Positions 7,899 through 16,732 of a stretch of DNA of 35,155 nt are shown in pieces (position 1 is the stretch's first letter; every line of letters starts with the position of its first letter). Position numbers and translations under genes: made by a program. Source of the DNA: an uncultured beta proteobacterium (lineage in GTDB: Bacteria > Pseudomonadota > Gammaproteobacteria > Burkholderiales > SG8-41). The stretch lies in contig CADECM010000066.1 in NCBI GenBank assembly GCA_902825845.1, forward strand, positions 1 through 35,155, written 5' to 3'. Below the pieces are notes generated by a model that did not search any database, was not told the origin of the DNA, and saw only the letters and a program-made list of their open reading frames with translations.

Positions 7899-7918
7899 AA
7901 TAAAAACAACAAGTTATG
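7899..7918 (+). repeat. AT-rich interspersed element, copy C
   Basis: Reads AATAAAAACAACAAGTTATG, seven bases after the prenyltransferase stop, in a gap between convergent genes (7892 and 8025). A promoter here would have no obvious target, which argues against a simple promoter role for every copy. The ATG at its end is followed at once by TGA. Confidence 0.5.
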
Positions 7919-8024
7919 TGAGGTCATGACAACATCCAAACGGCTCAGGCCGCGCCCTCCGACAGCACGAGATTGCACCGGTCCGTCATGCCCATCAGCG
8001 ACCGGCGCATACGCATTATTGTGT

Positions 8025-9932
8025 TTACGGATTGGCGATGGCCAATGCCAGCAGTTGCGACGTCATTGAACTGGTGTCTACTGGAGGCGGATTCGTATTG
8101 GTCAGCACAACGACCGTAATTCCGTTTTGGATATCGACACGGATATGTGAATCGGAACCCTGGTTGTCACCACCCTTGCTGGCTTGAGTGACGCCCGCAT
8201 CGATTTGCCAGCCATTGGCCTGGCCATTTTTGGTGCCGCCGCTCCACAAAATATTTCGAGTGGCGAGCGGGAAGTAACGATTGCGCAGCACCCCATCCCC
8301 GAACAGCGCCAGATCCAGCGCAGAGGATTCCATACCGCTGCCACCAGCCTTCCAGCTGACGTTCTCAAAGCTGTTGGCACTTACCTTGTTTGCGCCGGCG
8401 TTGATGGTGGCTCGTTCACCGGATGAATCCGGGCTGGATCGTTTTTCGACGCGCAAGGTGTCAAGATTCAAAGGATCGGCAATTCGGGTCTTGATCAGGT
8501 TGGCGAAACTCGTTCCACCTTTGGCCTCCAGTGCCGCGGCGGCCAGCGTAAAGCCGTGCGTGGAATAGTTGTGCGTGCCCATGCCGCAACCGGGGATGAT
8601 CCAGGCATTGGTTTTCAGCGCTCCTGACAAATGTTTATCGAGGGCCAGTTTGGCTGTCGAATACTCCACCTGGGTCCCATTGTCGTTCAGACCATCACTG
8701 GTATAGTGTTTCACGCAGCCCGTATTGCTCAGGAGCTGCCGAACGGAGTGCGTGTGTTGGTTGCCCAGGCCGGACAGGATGGTGTTGGTTCTGTTGTCCA
8801 GATTGATCATGTTGGCCTGTTCCATGTCGTAGGCCAATGTGCCGGTCACCGCCTTCGCGACAGACGCCAGGCGATAGACGGTGCGGCCGTGCGCCAGCAG
8901 ATTCTTGTCTTTATCCGCATAGCCCGCACCGCCGCGAAAGATGACTTTCCCGTTGCGTACAATGGCTGCGCCAACGCCCGGGATTCCCGGGTCTGCGGCA
9001 TAGTTCGCCAGAATTTGTTCGGCCTTGGCACGCCCCGACCAGTCATGGCGATCGTCATTCTCGCGCCATACCGCGGCGTATTGATTGCCCTTGCCGTTTT
9101 CCGCCGGACAGACTTCAATATCGATCACGCGCATGCCCTGATCGGAATATTTGTACCAATTGTTGCGCAAGCTGGTTGCCGACATTTCGCGTAGCGCGGC
9201 CCATGCGCGACCCGCCTGATTTTTCTCCCAGACGGCGGCATAGTTGAGCTTGCCGTTGCGCTTGTAACATTCCAGTTCCGCGACGCGGTAGCCCTTGTCT
9301 TTGTACTCGTTAAATTTCTTGCCGTAGTCGTCGGGTGTCATGTCGCGAAACTCGGCCCACGCGGTATTGGACTTGTTTTCGAGCCAGATGATCGAGTAAA
9401 GCATGGTCTTGTTCAGCTCGACCGCGTTGATCTTGACCGGGCGATATTTATCCTTGTTTTGAGCAAATTCAGCGGCAAATTGCGCGCTGGTAAGATTGCG
9501 CCGGGATATCCACTGCAGATTTTCCTTGTTCTCGATCATTACGAGTGAATAGAGCAGCTTGCCGCCAACGATCTCCGCATCCTGATCGATGGGGCGATAG
9601 CCCTTCTTGCGGTATTCATCCCATTTTTGGTGAAAGCTTTCGTCGGAAAGCCGTCGCCAGCTCGCCCATCCTCTGCCGTCCGTGTTTTTTTGCCAGACCC
9701 CTGCGTAGGTTTTGCCGCTGTCGTCGGTTTCGATATCGATCGGAACATAGCCCTCCTTTTTGTAGTCACCCCATGCCTTGGTGTACTCAGCGTCCGTCAA
9801 TCCATAGCGGAATTTCCAGCCCACGGATTCCGGGTCCTCAAACCCGTCGGCCAGCACCGGAGTCCCATACACGACTGCGCCAAGAACGAAGCCGCACAGG
9901 CGCAACATGGAATTCAATGAATGTGTGTTCAT
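8025..9932 (-). CDS. secreted serine hydrolase: five polyglycine-hydrolase-like repeats plus beta-lactamase-type domain
   Basis: 635 residues. A signal peptide ends near 28 (TPVLADG). Residues about 37-290 hold five repeats of about 50 residues, each with a pattern like W..Y...GYRPIDIE followed by YAAVWEKN, matching the tandem repeat found in polyglycine hydrolases. Residues about 303-635 form a class C beta-lactamase/DD-peptidase fold: SVAK at 357-360 gives nucleophile Ser357 and Lys360, Tyr456 lies in NYST (the usual third residue Asn is Thr), and KGG at 587-589 is the third box. Likely a periplasmic or secreted peptidase or esterase. GGGAG nine bases before the ATG supports the start. Target unknown. 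Confidence 0.88.
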   Translation of the reverse strand: MNTHSLNSMLRLCGFVLGAVVYGTPVLADGFEDPESVGWKFRYGLTDAEYTKAWGDYKKEGYVPIDIETDDSGKTYAGVWQKNTDGRGWASWRRLSDESFHQKWDEYRKKGYRPIDQDAEIVGGKLLYSLVMIENKENLQWISRRNLTSAQFAAEFAQNKDKYRPVKINAVELNKTMLYSIIWLENKSNTAWAEFRDMTPDDYGKKFNEYKDKGYRVAELECYKRNGKLNYAAVWEKNQAGRAWAALREMSATSLRNNWYKYSDQGMRVIDIEVCPAENGKGNQYAAVWRENDDRHDWSGRAKAEQILANYAADPGIPGVGAAIVRNGKVIFRGGAGYADKDKNLLAHGRTVYRLASVAKAVTGTLAYDMEQANMINLDNRTNTILSGLGNQHTHSVRQLLSNTGCVKHYTSDGLNDNGTQVEYSTAKLALDKHLSGALKTNAWIIPGCGMGTHNYSTHGFTLAAAALEAKGGTSFANLIKTRIADPLNLDTLRVEKRSSPDSSGERATINAGANKVSANSFENVSWKAGGSGMESSALDLALFGDGVLRNRYFPLATRNILWSGGTKNGQANGWQIDAGVTQASKGGDNQGSDSHIRVDIQNGITVVVLTNTNPPPVDTSSMTSQLLALAIANP

Positions 9933-9970
9933 GATTCGTCACTCCCATAAGATATTTCTTCACGTCGAAA

Positions 9971-9988
9971 CCGCTTTGAGAAAAGCGG
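9971..9988 (-). terminator. hairpin in the 5' leader of the serine hydrolase
   Basis: CCGCTTT pairs perfectly with AAAGCGG across a four-base loop (9978-9981), 38 bases upstream of the serine hydrolase start. On the minus strand the stem is followed by TTT, so it could act as a weak attenuator or as the terminator of an earlier transcript. Confidence 0.35.
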
Positions 9989-10044
9989 CTGATACTGATT
10001 TGCAAGCCTGAATTGATCCATGGCCATCGCTTGTGAGAAGCAGG

Positions 10045-10077
10045 GTGGGGCTACGCCAGACTCACGTGCGGCCCCAC
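10045..10077. other. inverted repeat in the gap between the serine hydrolase and the Bug gene
   Basis: GTGGGGC (10045-10051) pairs with GCCCCAC (10071-10077) around a 19-base loop. It lies in a 372-base gap (9933-10305) with no credible gene; the only other structure seen there is the hairpin at 9971-9988. Role unknown. Confidence 0.3.
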
Positions 10078-10305
10078 TGTGCGCGTGAATGCCGGTCCCG
10101 GTAAATACGGCTGGCGGCCTAGACAAAAGGCATACGCTGAAAACAACTAAGTCGGGCCGGCGCGATGCGCGGTGAATCGCGGCGTGAATCAAGCCTTCGA
10201 CAGGACGGGCATGCCGAGGGTGTGCGGGTCTGCGTGATTAATCAATCGTGACCATGGCGGAATTGTCGGCTGCAGCAACCGCCGCGCGGCAGCCGGCACC
10301 GCGCA

Positions 10306-11289
10306 TCACTGCGGCTTGATATTCGCGGCCTTGATCACCTTCGACCATTTGGCGTGGTCGGTCGCAACAAACGCGGCAAATTGCTCGGGTGAATTGCCCA
10401 CCGGCTCCGCGCCGGCTTTGAGCAGGCGCGAGCGCACGTCGCTGGTGTTGACCAGACGCATGATCGCGTTGCCCAATGTCGCCACGACATCCTTCGGCAT
10501 GCGTGCCGGTCCGAACAGGCCGTACCAGCCGATGACGGCAAATCCCGGCACGCCCGCCTCGGCGAGGGTGGGTACATCCGCGTAGGCCGTCGAGCGCTTG
10601 TCACTGGTGATTCCCAGCACCCGCAGGCGGCCGGCCTTTACGTGCGGCAGGGCGGCGGCAGTGGACGGAAATGACAGGTCCACGTGACCGCCCAGCAGGT
10701 CGGTCAGGGCGGCGCCGGAACCTTTGTACGGCACGTGCGTGAATTTCACATTGGCCATCATCTGCAGCAGTTCACCCGACAGATGGCCGGGCGATCCGAT
10801 GCCCGACGAGGCCTGCGTCAGATAAACCGGACGCGCCCGCGCCAGCGCCAGCAGTTCCTTGAGCGAACGCGCCGGCACGGAGGGATGCACCACCAGCACG
10901 TTGGCAATGTCGGCAACCAGCGACAGCGGTGTAAAGTCCTTGATCGGATCAACCGCCGACTTGCTCTGCAAAATGGGATTGGTGATGTGTCCCGGCGAGG
11001 CCATGTAAAACGTATAGCCGTCGGGCGCCGCGCGCGCGGTGAGTTCCGCCGCAATGGCGCCGTTCGCGCCGGGGCGATTTTCCGGAATCACCTGCTGGCC
11101 GAAGGCATCGGACAGCCCCTGCGCCATCAGGCGCCCCGACAAGTCGGTGAATCCGCCGGGCACAAAACCGATCAGCAGGCGCAGCGGTTTGGTGGGAAAC
11201 GGGGTTTGCGCGAGCGCTGCCGGCGCAGTGGTTACGGCCATGGCGGCAATCAACAGTGACGGCACGGTGCGTGCGCGGCAATGAATCAT
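10306..11289 (-). CDS. Bug-family substrate-binding protein
   Basis: 327 residues from the ATG at 11289, with GAGGAG upstream (GGAG nine bases before the ATG). A signal peptide ends at ALAQ, near residue 28, then FPTKPLRLLIGFVPGG opens the mature protein. Other marks are NRPGANGAIAAE, PDGYTFYM, THVPYKG and DVPTLAEAGVPGF, the usual two-lobed Bug order. Orphan: the nearest upstream gene on the same strand is the flavoprotein, 254 bases away with an AT-rich element between. Ligand unknown. Confidence 0.94.
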   Translation of the reverse strand: MIHCRARTVPSLLIAAMAVTTAPAALAQTPFPTKPLRLLIGFVPGGFTDLSGRLMAQGLSDAFGQQVIPENRPGANGAIAAELTARAAPDGYTFYMASPGHITNPILQSKSAVDPIKDFTPLSLVADIANVLVVHPSVPARSLKELLALARARPVYLTQASSGIGSPGHLSGELLQMMANVKFTHVPYKGSGAALTDLLGGHVDLSFPSTAAALPHVKAGRLRVLGITSDKRSTAYADVPTLAEAGVPGFAVIGWYGLFGPARMPKDVVATLGNAIMRLVNTSDVRSRLLKAGAEPVGNSPEQFAAFVATDHAKWSKVIKAANIKPQ

Positions 11290-11503
11290 GAACGGTGTCT
11301 CCTCATTGGTTTTGTTGTGTCGTGACGGGCGTGCCCGCGACATCTCGCGTGACTGCGGCTCGCGCAGGCCGCATTTAAGCACAAGGCACGCGGGCGGTGG
11401 ATGACCAGCGGATGGTGGATGCGCGCAGCGGTCCGGAACGCAGCGGTGTTGTCGCGCGCGTGCGATCCCGCAGCGTGACGAGCGACGGAATCCTAAAAAA
11501 CGG

Positions 11504-11523
11504 TATCATAAACAATGACTTAT
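11504..11523 (+). repeat. AT-rich interspersed element, copy D
   Basis: Reads TATCATAAACAATGACTTAT, followed by AAAATATTCC. It sits between the end of the flavoprotein gene (11544) and the start of the Bug gene (11289), both minus strand, while the element itself reads on the plus strand. Confidence 0.5.
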
Positions 11524-11543
11524 AAAATATTCCTACCTGCGCT

Positions 11544-13034
11544 TCAGGTGCCGATAACCCAGGGCGTCTGCGCCGCCATGTTCCTGCCCGCGACGAGGCC
11601 GAACGCGAACGCGTTGGTGAGGTGCCAGCCGCTGCGGTATCCGGTCTCGTTGGTGTAGCCGCCGATGGTGCTGCCCGCGCCGTAGAGCCGGGGTATCGGT
11701 TGGCATTCGGCGTCGAGGATTCTCGCTTCAGCGTCCATGCGCAGGCCACCGCGGGTGGTGGTGACGCCGATCAGGCCGCGCCAGCCGTAGTAGGGCGGCG
11801 AGGCGAATTTGATCAGGTACTGCGGGTCACGGTTGAATGCAGTGTCTTCGCCGTTGGCCGCCATGGCATTGTAGGCGGCGACGGTTGCTTGGAGTCCATC
11901 GGCGTTGAGGCCAAGTTTGTGTGCGAGTTCTTCGACGCTGTCGGCTTTCTGGATAAGGTAGCCTTTACCGTCGAGGCCCTCGGTGAACAGCGAGGATTTG
12001 CCGCGGAAGGTGGTTTCAAAGTGCGGGTCGCCGATGATGGTTTTGGCCATGGCGGCATCGAACATGCAGGCGTAGCGGCCCTGCTGCTTTTGCACTTCCG
12101 CAAACAGCGGCACGTAGTAGCCCTTGACCGGCTCGTCACAGAAGCGCCGGCCGTCGCCGTTCACCAGTATCGCGCCCGCCTGAGCCAGAAATTCGTAGCG
12201 CGGCCACAATATCACCTGGCCGGGCGCGACTTCCACGCAGTGCGGATGGCCCTGCGGCGTAAAGCCGGTGATGTCGGCGCCCAGCCGCTGCGCGATGCGG
12301 ATGCCGTCGCCGGTGTTGCCAGGGTTGCCCACGAAGCGGGTGTTTTTCAGCGCCGGAAAGTGGCTTTCGATGTACGCCGGATTGGCGGCGAAATCGCCGG
12401 TGCACAGCGCGACGGCTTGTTTGACGTTGATGTTGCGCAAGGCTCCGTCGGCCGTCACGCATGCGACGCCAACCACTTCCTCCTGCGCACCCGCGCTGTC
12501 ATGGTGGCGCACGTACAACCGTGTAATGCGCGTCTCGTACTGCAGATGGATGGCGCGCCGTTTGGCGACTTCCGCCAGCACGATGTTCATCAGCTTTTCG
12601 CCGCCATTGGGTTCGCGATACGCGCGCGGCGCGCTGTAGCCAGGCAGCGCGTCAATGTGCGACCAGCGCATGCCCGCCGCCCACAGCACGTTGAAGACCT
12701 CGGTGGCGGCGTCGATCAGTTTGTGAGTGATGCGCGCGTCGACGCCGTTTTCCGCGGCCGCCATCGCCTCGCGGTACCACAACTCGGCGCAATCCTCAAT
12801 GTTATGCTGCTGTTGCAGTACCGTGCCGGCGGCGAGGATGGTGCCCGAGGCGTAACGGCCGGAGCCGCCTGCAGTGGCGGTTTTTTCCAGCAACAGGATG
12901 TTGCGCGCTCCCGCATCGTGCGCTGCGATGGCCGCAAAGCAGCCGGCAACGCCGGCGCCCGCGATCAGTATGTCCGCCTCGGCATGCCATTGCGGCGGTG
13001 GCGGTGCGGCCCGCGTGGGTGCAATGCCGCTCAT
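11544..13034 (-). CDS. FAD-dependent oxidoreductase, fumarate reductase/ketosteroid dehydrogenase-like flavoprotein
   Basis: 496 residues, of the FAD_binding_2 type. The dinucleotide motif GAGVAG is at 26-31 with Glu50 closing the Rossmann pattern (LLLEK), then GGSGRYASG. The C-terminal FAD segment is intact: TTRGGLRMD, IPRLYGAGSTIGGYTNETGY and LTNAFAFGLVAGR. There is no signal peptide. The family includes 3-ketosteroid dehydrogenases and soluble fumarate reductases, which act on alpha,beta-unsaturated ketones or acids; the substrate cannot be chosen here. The gene lies 39 bases after the lipoprotein gene and probably shares its transcript, with the Bug at 13696-14703 further upstream. Confidence 0.9.
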   Translation of the reverse strand: MSGIAPTRAAPPPPQWHAEADILIAGAGVAGCFAAIAAHDAGARNILLLEKTATAGGSGRYASGTILAAGTVLQQQHNIEDCAELWYREAMAAAENGVDARITHKLIDAATEVFNVLWAAGMRWSHIDALPGYSAPRAYREPNGGEKLMNIVLAEVAKRRAIHLQYETRITRLYVRHHDSAGAQEEVVGVACVTADGALRNINVKQAVALCTGDFAANPAYIESHFPALKNTRFVGNPGNTGDGIRIAQRLGADITGFTPQGHPHCVEVAPGQVILWPRYEFLAQAGAILVNGDGRRFCDEPVKGYYVPLFAEVQKQQGRYACMFDAAMAKTIIGDPHFETTFRGKSSLFTEGLDGKGYLIQKADSVEELAHKLGLNADGLQATVAAYNAMAANGEDTAFNRDPQYLIKFASPPYYGWRGLIGVTTTRGGLRMDAEARILDAECQPIPRLYGAGSTIGGYTNETGYRSGWHLTNAFAFGLVAGRNMAAQTPWVIGT

Positions 13035-13073
13035 CCTGGAAGCGGCAGTTGACGGGTCGCCATGCGGCGACGA

Positions 13074-13574
13074 TCAGGGGGCGCCGCCGAAATCGTCGCC
13101 GTCGGCGTGGAAATCCCTAACGATGCCTTTGGACGCGGCCACCCCTTTTTGGTCAAAGCTCACAAAGTAGTGGCCTGGCGTTGGCTTCAGGCTGACGCGC
13201 CACTCCCACACGGGACCTTGGGACAGGCGCATTATCTGACCGGGTTTGCCGAGCAGTTCGCGTACCTGGGCTTCGGTGGTGGCGCCTGGAATGACTTTGT
13301 CGAGACGTTGATGCGTCAGCAATTGCTCCTTGCTGCGAACCATGCGGCTGCCATCGATGGCGAAGCGCCATGTTTCGGTGCCTTCGGGGCCGTAGGCATA
13401 GTCCCAGAACTCACCGCCGGCAGGATTGGCGAGTGTTTCCGAGGGCTTGCCCAGCTTGCGCTGCAGTTCGTCGGCGTTGGTGGTGTTGACAGCGATGGCG
13501 CCGGGCAGCGCGCAGCCGGCGAGTGCGCTTAGCATCAGCAGCACGGTAATGGCAAAGCGGGTAATCGGGTTCAT
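13074..13574 (-). CDS. small outer-membrane-type lipoprotein with BamE/SmpA-like repeats
   Basis: 166 residues from the ATG at 13574, with AGGAG eight bases upstream. A lipoprotein signal ends in LSALAGC, so Cys21 would be lipidated. Two short segments resemble the BamE/SmpA/OmlA fold, in which a strand carries L.....G.P: DELQRKLGKPSETL near 35-48 and EAQVRELLGKPGQIM near 102-116. The tail is acidic (DGDDFGGAP). BamE proper acts in the outer-membrane assembly machine, but this gene's setting beside a flavoprotein and a Bug suggests a separate paralogue. Function unknown. Confidence 0.82.
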   Translation of the reverse strand: MNPITRFAITVLLMLSALAGCALPGAIAVNTTNADELQRKLGKPSETLANPAGGEFWDYAYGPEGTETWRFAIDGSRMVRSKEQLLTHQRLDKVIPGATTEAQVRELLGKPGQIMRLSQGPVWEWRVSLKPTPGHYFVSFDQKGVAASKGIVRDFHADGDDFGGAP

Positions 13575-13695
13575 GGTGGCTACTCCTGTAGGCCGTAAAA
13601 AAAGCGGAGACGCCAAATGATTCTACGCTGGAATACTGACATGGCAAGCCGGCGCCATCACGTATCGACCTGGAATAAAACCCCGCCGGCAGGTG

Positions 13696-14703
13696 TTACT
13701 GCGGCTCGATCTTTGCGGCCCGGATCGCTTTCTCAAAAAACGCAAAATCGCGTTCGATAAACGCGGAGAATTCCTCCGCTGTGCTGCCGATGGGGCGCAG
13801 GCCGGAATCCTCGATGCGTTTACGCATGTCCGGTGTCTTGAGAATGCGCACGATTTCGCCACTAAGGCGTGCGATGCGCTCGCGTGGCGTGCCGGCGGGA
13901 GCCCACATCGCCTGCCAGCCCGGGGTATCGACTTGCGGGTGGCCGTGTTCGGCGAAGGTTGGCACGTCGGGCAACAGCGGCGCGCGTATCGGGCCGCCGA
14001 GCGCGATGGCGCGCACCTTGCCCGCCCGAATGATCGGACCGATCTGCGACAGGCTGGGGAACATCAACTCGATGTGCCCGCCGAGCAGATCGTTCTGCGC
14101 GATCGCCGCGCCCTTGTACGGCACATGTATGAGCTTGATGCCGGTTGCCGCCATCAGCATTTCGCCCGACAAGTGGGTGATGTTGCCGACACCGGCCGAC
14201 CCGAAATGCAGACTGCCCGGCCGCGCGCGCGCCAACGCAATAAACGCCGGCAGCGTTTTGGCGGGCAGCGACGGATGCACCACCATCACCTGCCCGTACG
14301 ACAGCGTGATCTGCGAGATCGGCATGAAATCGCGGCGCGCATCGTAGGGCAGCTTGCGGATCAACAGCGTGTTGGTGTTGTGCGAGCCGGTGGTGTATAG
14401 CAGCGTGTAGCCGTCCTTGGGGCTTTTCGCCACCAACTCGGTGCCGAGCGTGCCGCTGGCGCCGGGGCGGTTGTCGAACACGAAGGATTGGTGCAGCGAC
14501 TCGGACAGCTTTTGCAGCAAGGGCCGGCCGATCACATCCGGCGGGCCGCCGGGTGAAAACGGAATCACGACACGCACCGCACGCGAGGGGTATTCGTCGG
14601 CGCGCTGGGCGTGGGCTGCGGCGCCAAATAGCGCAGCCACCGCCGGCAACGCGGTGAGCCACTGTCTGCAGGGGATGGCGTGCTTTCGAGAGTGATTTAT
14701 CAT
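13696..14703 (-). CDS. Bug-family substrate-binding protein
   Basis: 335 residues. The signal peptide ends near residue 33 (AAHAQ), then YPSRAVRVVIPFSPGGPPD. Other marks are DNRPGASGTLG, PKDGYTLLY, IHVPYKG and DVPTFAEHGHPQ. The start codon is the ATG embedded in AT-rich element copy E: no ribosome site precedes it, and no other ATG fits the signal peptide. A leaderless or nearly leaderless message is therefore possible. The lipoprotein and flavoprotein genes follow on the same strand (121 and 39 bases), and another Bug is divergent, 139 bases away. Ligand unknown. Confidence 0.94.
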   Translation of the reverse strand: MINHSRKHAIPCRQWLTALPAVAALFGAAAHAQRADEYPSRAVRVVIPFSPGGPPDVIGRPLLQKLSESLHQSFVFDNRPGASGTLGTELVAKSPKDGYTLLYTTGSHNTNTLLIRKLPYDARRDFMPISQITLSYGQVMVVHPSLPAKTLPAFIALARARPGSLHFGSAGVGNITHLSGEMLMAATGIKLIHVPYKGAAIAQNDLLGGHIELMFPSLSQIGPIIRAGKVRAIALGGPIRAPLLPDVPTFAEHGHPQVDTPGWQAMWAPAGTPRERIARLSGEIVRILKTPDMRKRIEDSGLRPIGSTAEEFSAFIERDFAFFEKAIRAAKIEPQ

Positions 14704-14720
14704 AACTATTTGTTTTTAAA
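14701..14720 (-). repeat. AT-rich interspersed element, copy E
   Basis: On the minus strand it reads TTTAAAAACAAATAGTTATG. Its final ATG is the start codon of the Bug gene at 13696-14703. It lies in the 139-base region between two divergent Bug genes, so it could serve either. Confidence 0.6.
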
Positions 14721-14842
14721 TAAATTTTTATGGACAAATAAAAGATGAGCCGCGATGCGCGAGGCGCCGCCGCAAGCAGCAAGTATGATACGGCCTCTTT
14801 TTGTCCTCAATCGGTTTTCCAATCCCAGTTTCGGAGGCGTTT

Positions 14843-15820
14843 ATGCATTGCTTGGTGCGCTGCGGCGCGTTGGCCGCGGCCCTTTCTGTCAGTACGCTTG
14901 CTCTCGCGCAGACGGCGAATTTTCCCTCGAGGCCGCTGCGTTTGGTGGTGGGTTTTCCGGCCGGCGGCCCGGCGGATTTTTTCGCGCGCAGCATCGCGCA
15001 AAAAATGACCGAGGTCATCGGCCAGCAGGTCATCGTGGACAACCGCGCCGGCGTCAGCGGCATGATCGCCGCCGAACACGTGGCGCGCACCGCGCCGCCC
15101 GATGGCTATACGATGTATTTCGCCGGCACCGGCGTGCTGACGTTTGCGCCCAATCTGTATGCCAAACTGCCGATGGATGTGCACAAGGAACTCGCGCCGC
15201 TCACGCTCGCCGTTACCGTGCCGGAGATGCTGGTGGTGCATCCGTCGCTGCCGGTGAAATCCGTCAAGGAACTGGTGGCGCTCGCGAAATCCAAACCCGG
15301 GCAAATCATCTACGGCTCCACCGGCAACGGCGGCATGCCGCATCTGGCGGTGGAATCGTTTCGTGGTGCCGCGGGCATTGAATTCACGCATGTGCCGTAC
15401 AAGGGCGCCGCGCCCACCGTGTCGGACCTGCTGGGCGGACACGTGCAACTGACGATCCTCGACGTGCCGGTGCTGCTGCCGCACGTGAAGGCGGGCAAGA
15501 TGCGCGCGTTGGCGGTGGCCACCGCCAAGCGTCAGGCCGCGCTGCCGGACGTACCGACAATGACCGAAGTCGGCTATCCGAGCGTGCGTGCCGACAACTG
15601 GTACGGCGTGGTGGTGGCCGCGGCCACGCCCAAAGACATTGCCGCCAAACTGCATGCCGCACTGGTGAAAGCCATCAACGCGCCTGACGTCGCGCAGCGT
15701 CTGATGGCGCAGGGTGCCGAAACCCGTTCCACCACACCGCAACAGTTCGCCGCCTTCATTCGCGAAGAGACCGCCACCTGGGGCAAGATTATCAAGGCGG
15801 CAGGGGTAAGGCTGGATTAG
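14843..15820 (+). CDS. Bug-family substrate-binding protein
   Basis: 325 residues from ATG 14843, with GGAGG six bases upstream; the frame extends further up but without a ribosome site. The signal peptide ends near residue 23 (TLALAQ), then FPSRPLRLVVGFPAGGPAD. Other marks are DNRAGVSGMIAAE, PPDGYTMYF, THVPYKGAAPTVSDLLGGHV and DVPTMTEVGYPSV. It probably leads an operon with the carboxymuconolactone-decarboxylase-like gene (66 bases) and the SDR gene. Ligand unknown. Confidence 0.95.
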   Translation: MHCLVRCGALAAALSVSTLALAQTANFPSRPLRLVVGFPAGGPADFFARSIAQKMTEVIGQQVIVDNRAGVSGMIAAEHVARTAPPDGYTMYFAGTGVLTFAPNLYAKLPMDVHKELAPLTLAVTVPEMLVVHPSLPVKSVKELVALAKSKPGQIIYGSTGNGGMPHLAVESFRGAAGIEFTHVPYKGAAPTVSDLLGGHVQLTILDVPVLLPHVKAGKMRALAVATAKRQAALPDVPTMTEVGYPSVRADNWYGVVVAAATPKDIAAKLHAALVKAINAPDVAQRLMAQGAETRSTTPQQFAAFIREETATWGKIIKAAGVRLD

Positions 15821-15885
15821 CGTGGTGAACGTCGCGCGTGCATGCCCGGCGAACGTCAATCGCCAGCGAATGAATCCAGGAGGCC

Positions 15886-16659
15886 ATGGTGGCTGACGCA
15901 AACCGCAACGCCCCCGTTTCAGGCACGCCGCCGCATGCGTTGCGGGAATTTGAGTGGCTGGCGCGGATCGATCCCGCTTTCGAGAATGCGCGGTGCAACC
16001 TGGCCGTCGTGGTGTGGACACCCGCTGCGCCCGCGTTGGCGGTCAAGTACCGCGAAATCATCGCGGCCGTGATACTGGGTTGTCGCAGTTATCCCAGCAT
16101 CGACGTGCATCTGCGCCGCGCCCTGGCGGAAGGCGCGACCCTGCGCGAAGTGGTGGAAGCATTCGAGGTGGCTGCCATACTCGGCGGATTTCCCGCGCTG
16201 CATTACGCGCTGCCCTTCATGATCGCGCTGCATGAGGAATACGGCGACAAAATTCTCGGTGATGCGGCGCAGCCGGCCGGCGCGACAATGGCCCTGGACG
16301 ATGCGCCCGCGGCCAGCGGTGCCGTGTCGCGCGGCATGCGTGAATGGGCGTGGCTGGATGCCATGGACCCTGACTTCGAGGGCGCACACCAGAAGCTCAC
16401 GGCCTCGATCTGGACGCCGGCTGCCCCCGCGTTGCCGGTGAAAATACGAGAATTGGTTGCGTCCGCAGTGTTGGCCTATCGTGCATTCCCTACGCTGGAC
16501 GGCCATCTGCGCCGCGCCGTGCGTGAGGGTGCCAGCGTGCGCGAGGCGGTGGAGGCGATGGAGGTCGCGGCGCTGCCCGGCGGCTTCCCGGTGATTCATT
16601 TTGCCTTGCCGTTTTTGAGCACGATTCACGATGAGGTCACGGCGGGCAGATTCTCGTAG
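15886..16659 (+). CDS. tandem carboxymuconolactone decarboxylase (AhpD-fold) protein
   Basis: 257 residues made of two similar halves. Each has WTPAAPAL, a VK.RE(I/L) helix, HLRRA, an EGA..REVVEA-type segment and a GGFP...(F/Y)ALPF end, near 44-115 and 173-245. This is the CMD/AhpD-like helical fold, duplicated. The redox pair CxxC of AhpD is absent: the two positions before His75 are Ser68 and Ser71. A CMD-type decarboxylase or a non-redox role is therefore likelier than a peroxidase partner. AGGAGG ends two bases before ATG 15886 but five bases before GTG 15889, so GTG 15889 may be the true start. It sits between a Bug and an SDR gene. Confidence 0.83.
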   Translation: MVADANRNAPVSGTPPHALREFEWLARIDPAFENARCNLAVVVWTPAAPALAVKYREIIAAVILGCRSYPSIDVHLRRALAEGATLREVVEAFEVAAILGGFPALHYALPFMIALHEEYGDKILGDAAQPAGATMALDDAPAASGAVSRGMREWAWLDAMDPDFEGAHQKLTASIWTPAAPALPVKIRELVASAVLAYRAFPTLDGHLRRAVREGASVREAVEAMEVAALPGGFPVIHFALPFLSTIHDEVTAGRFS

Positions 16660-16732
16660 TCGACATGGATAATCACGGTCGCAGGATGCGGCTGCCACCG
16701 CCGTATGTACGGCATAACAAGGAGTGAAGAGC

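Noticed and set aside
9929..10192. Minus-strand frame of 87 codons upstream of the serine hydrolase
   Set aside because: It runs through two hairpins, has no ribosome site and no recognisable content.
11622..13052. 476-codon plus-strand frame
   Set aside because: It is antisense to the flavoprotein gene, with Arg/Ala/Gly-rich content and no family marks; GC-rich shadow.
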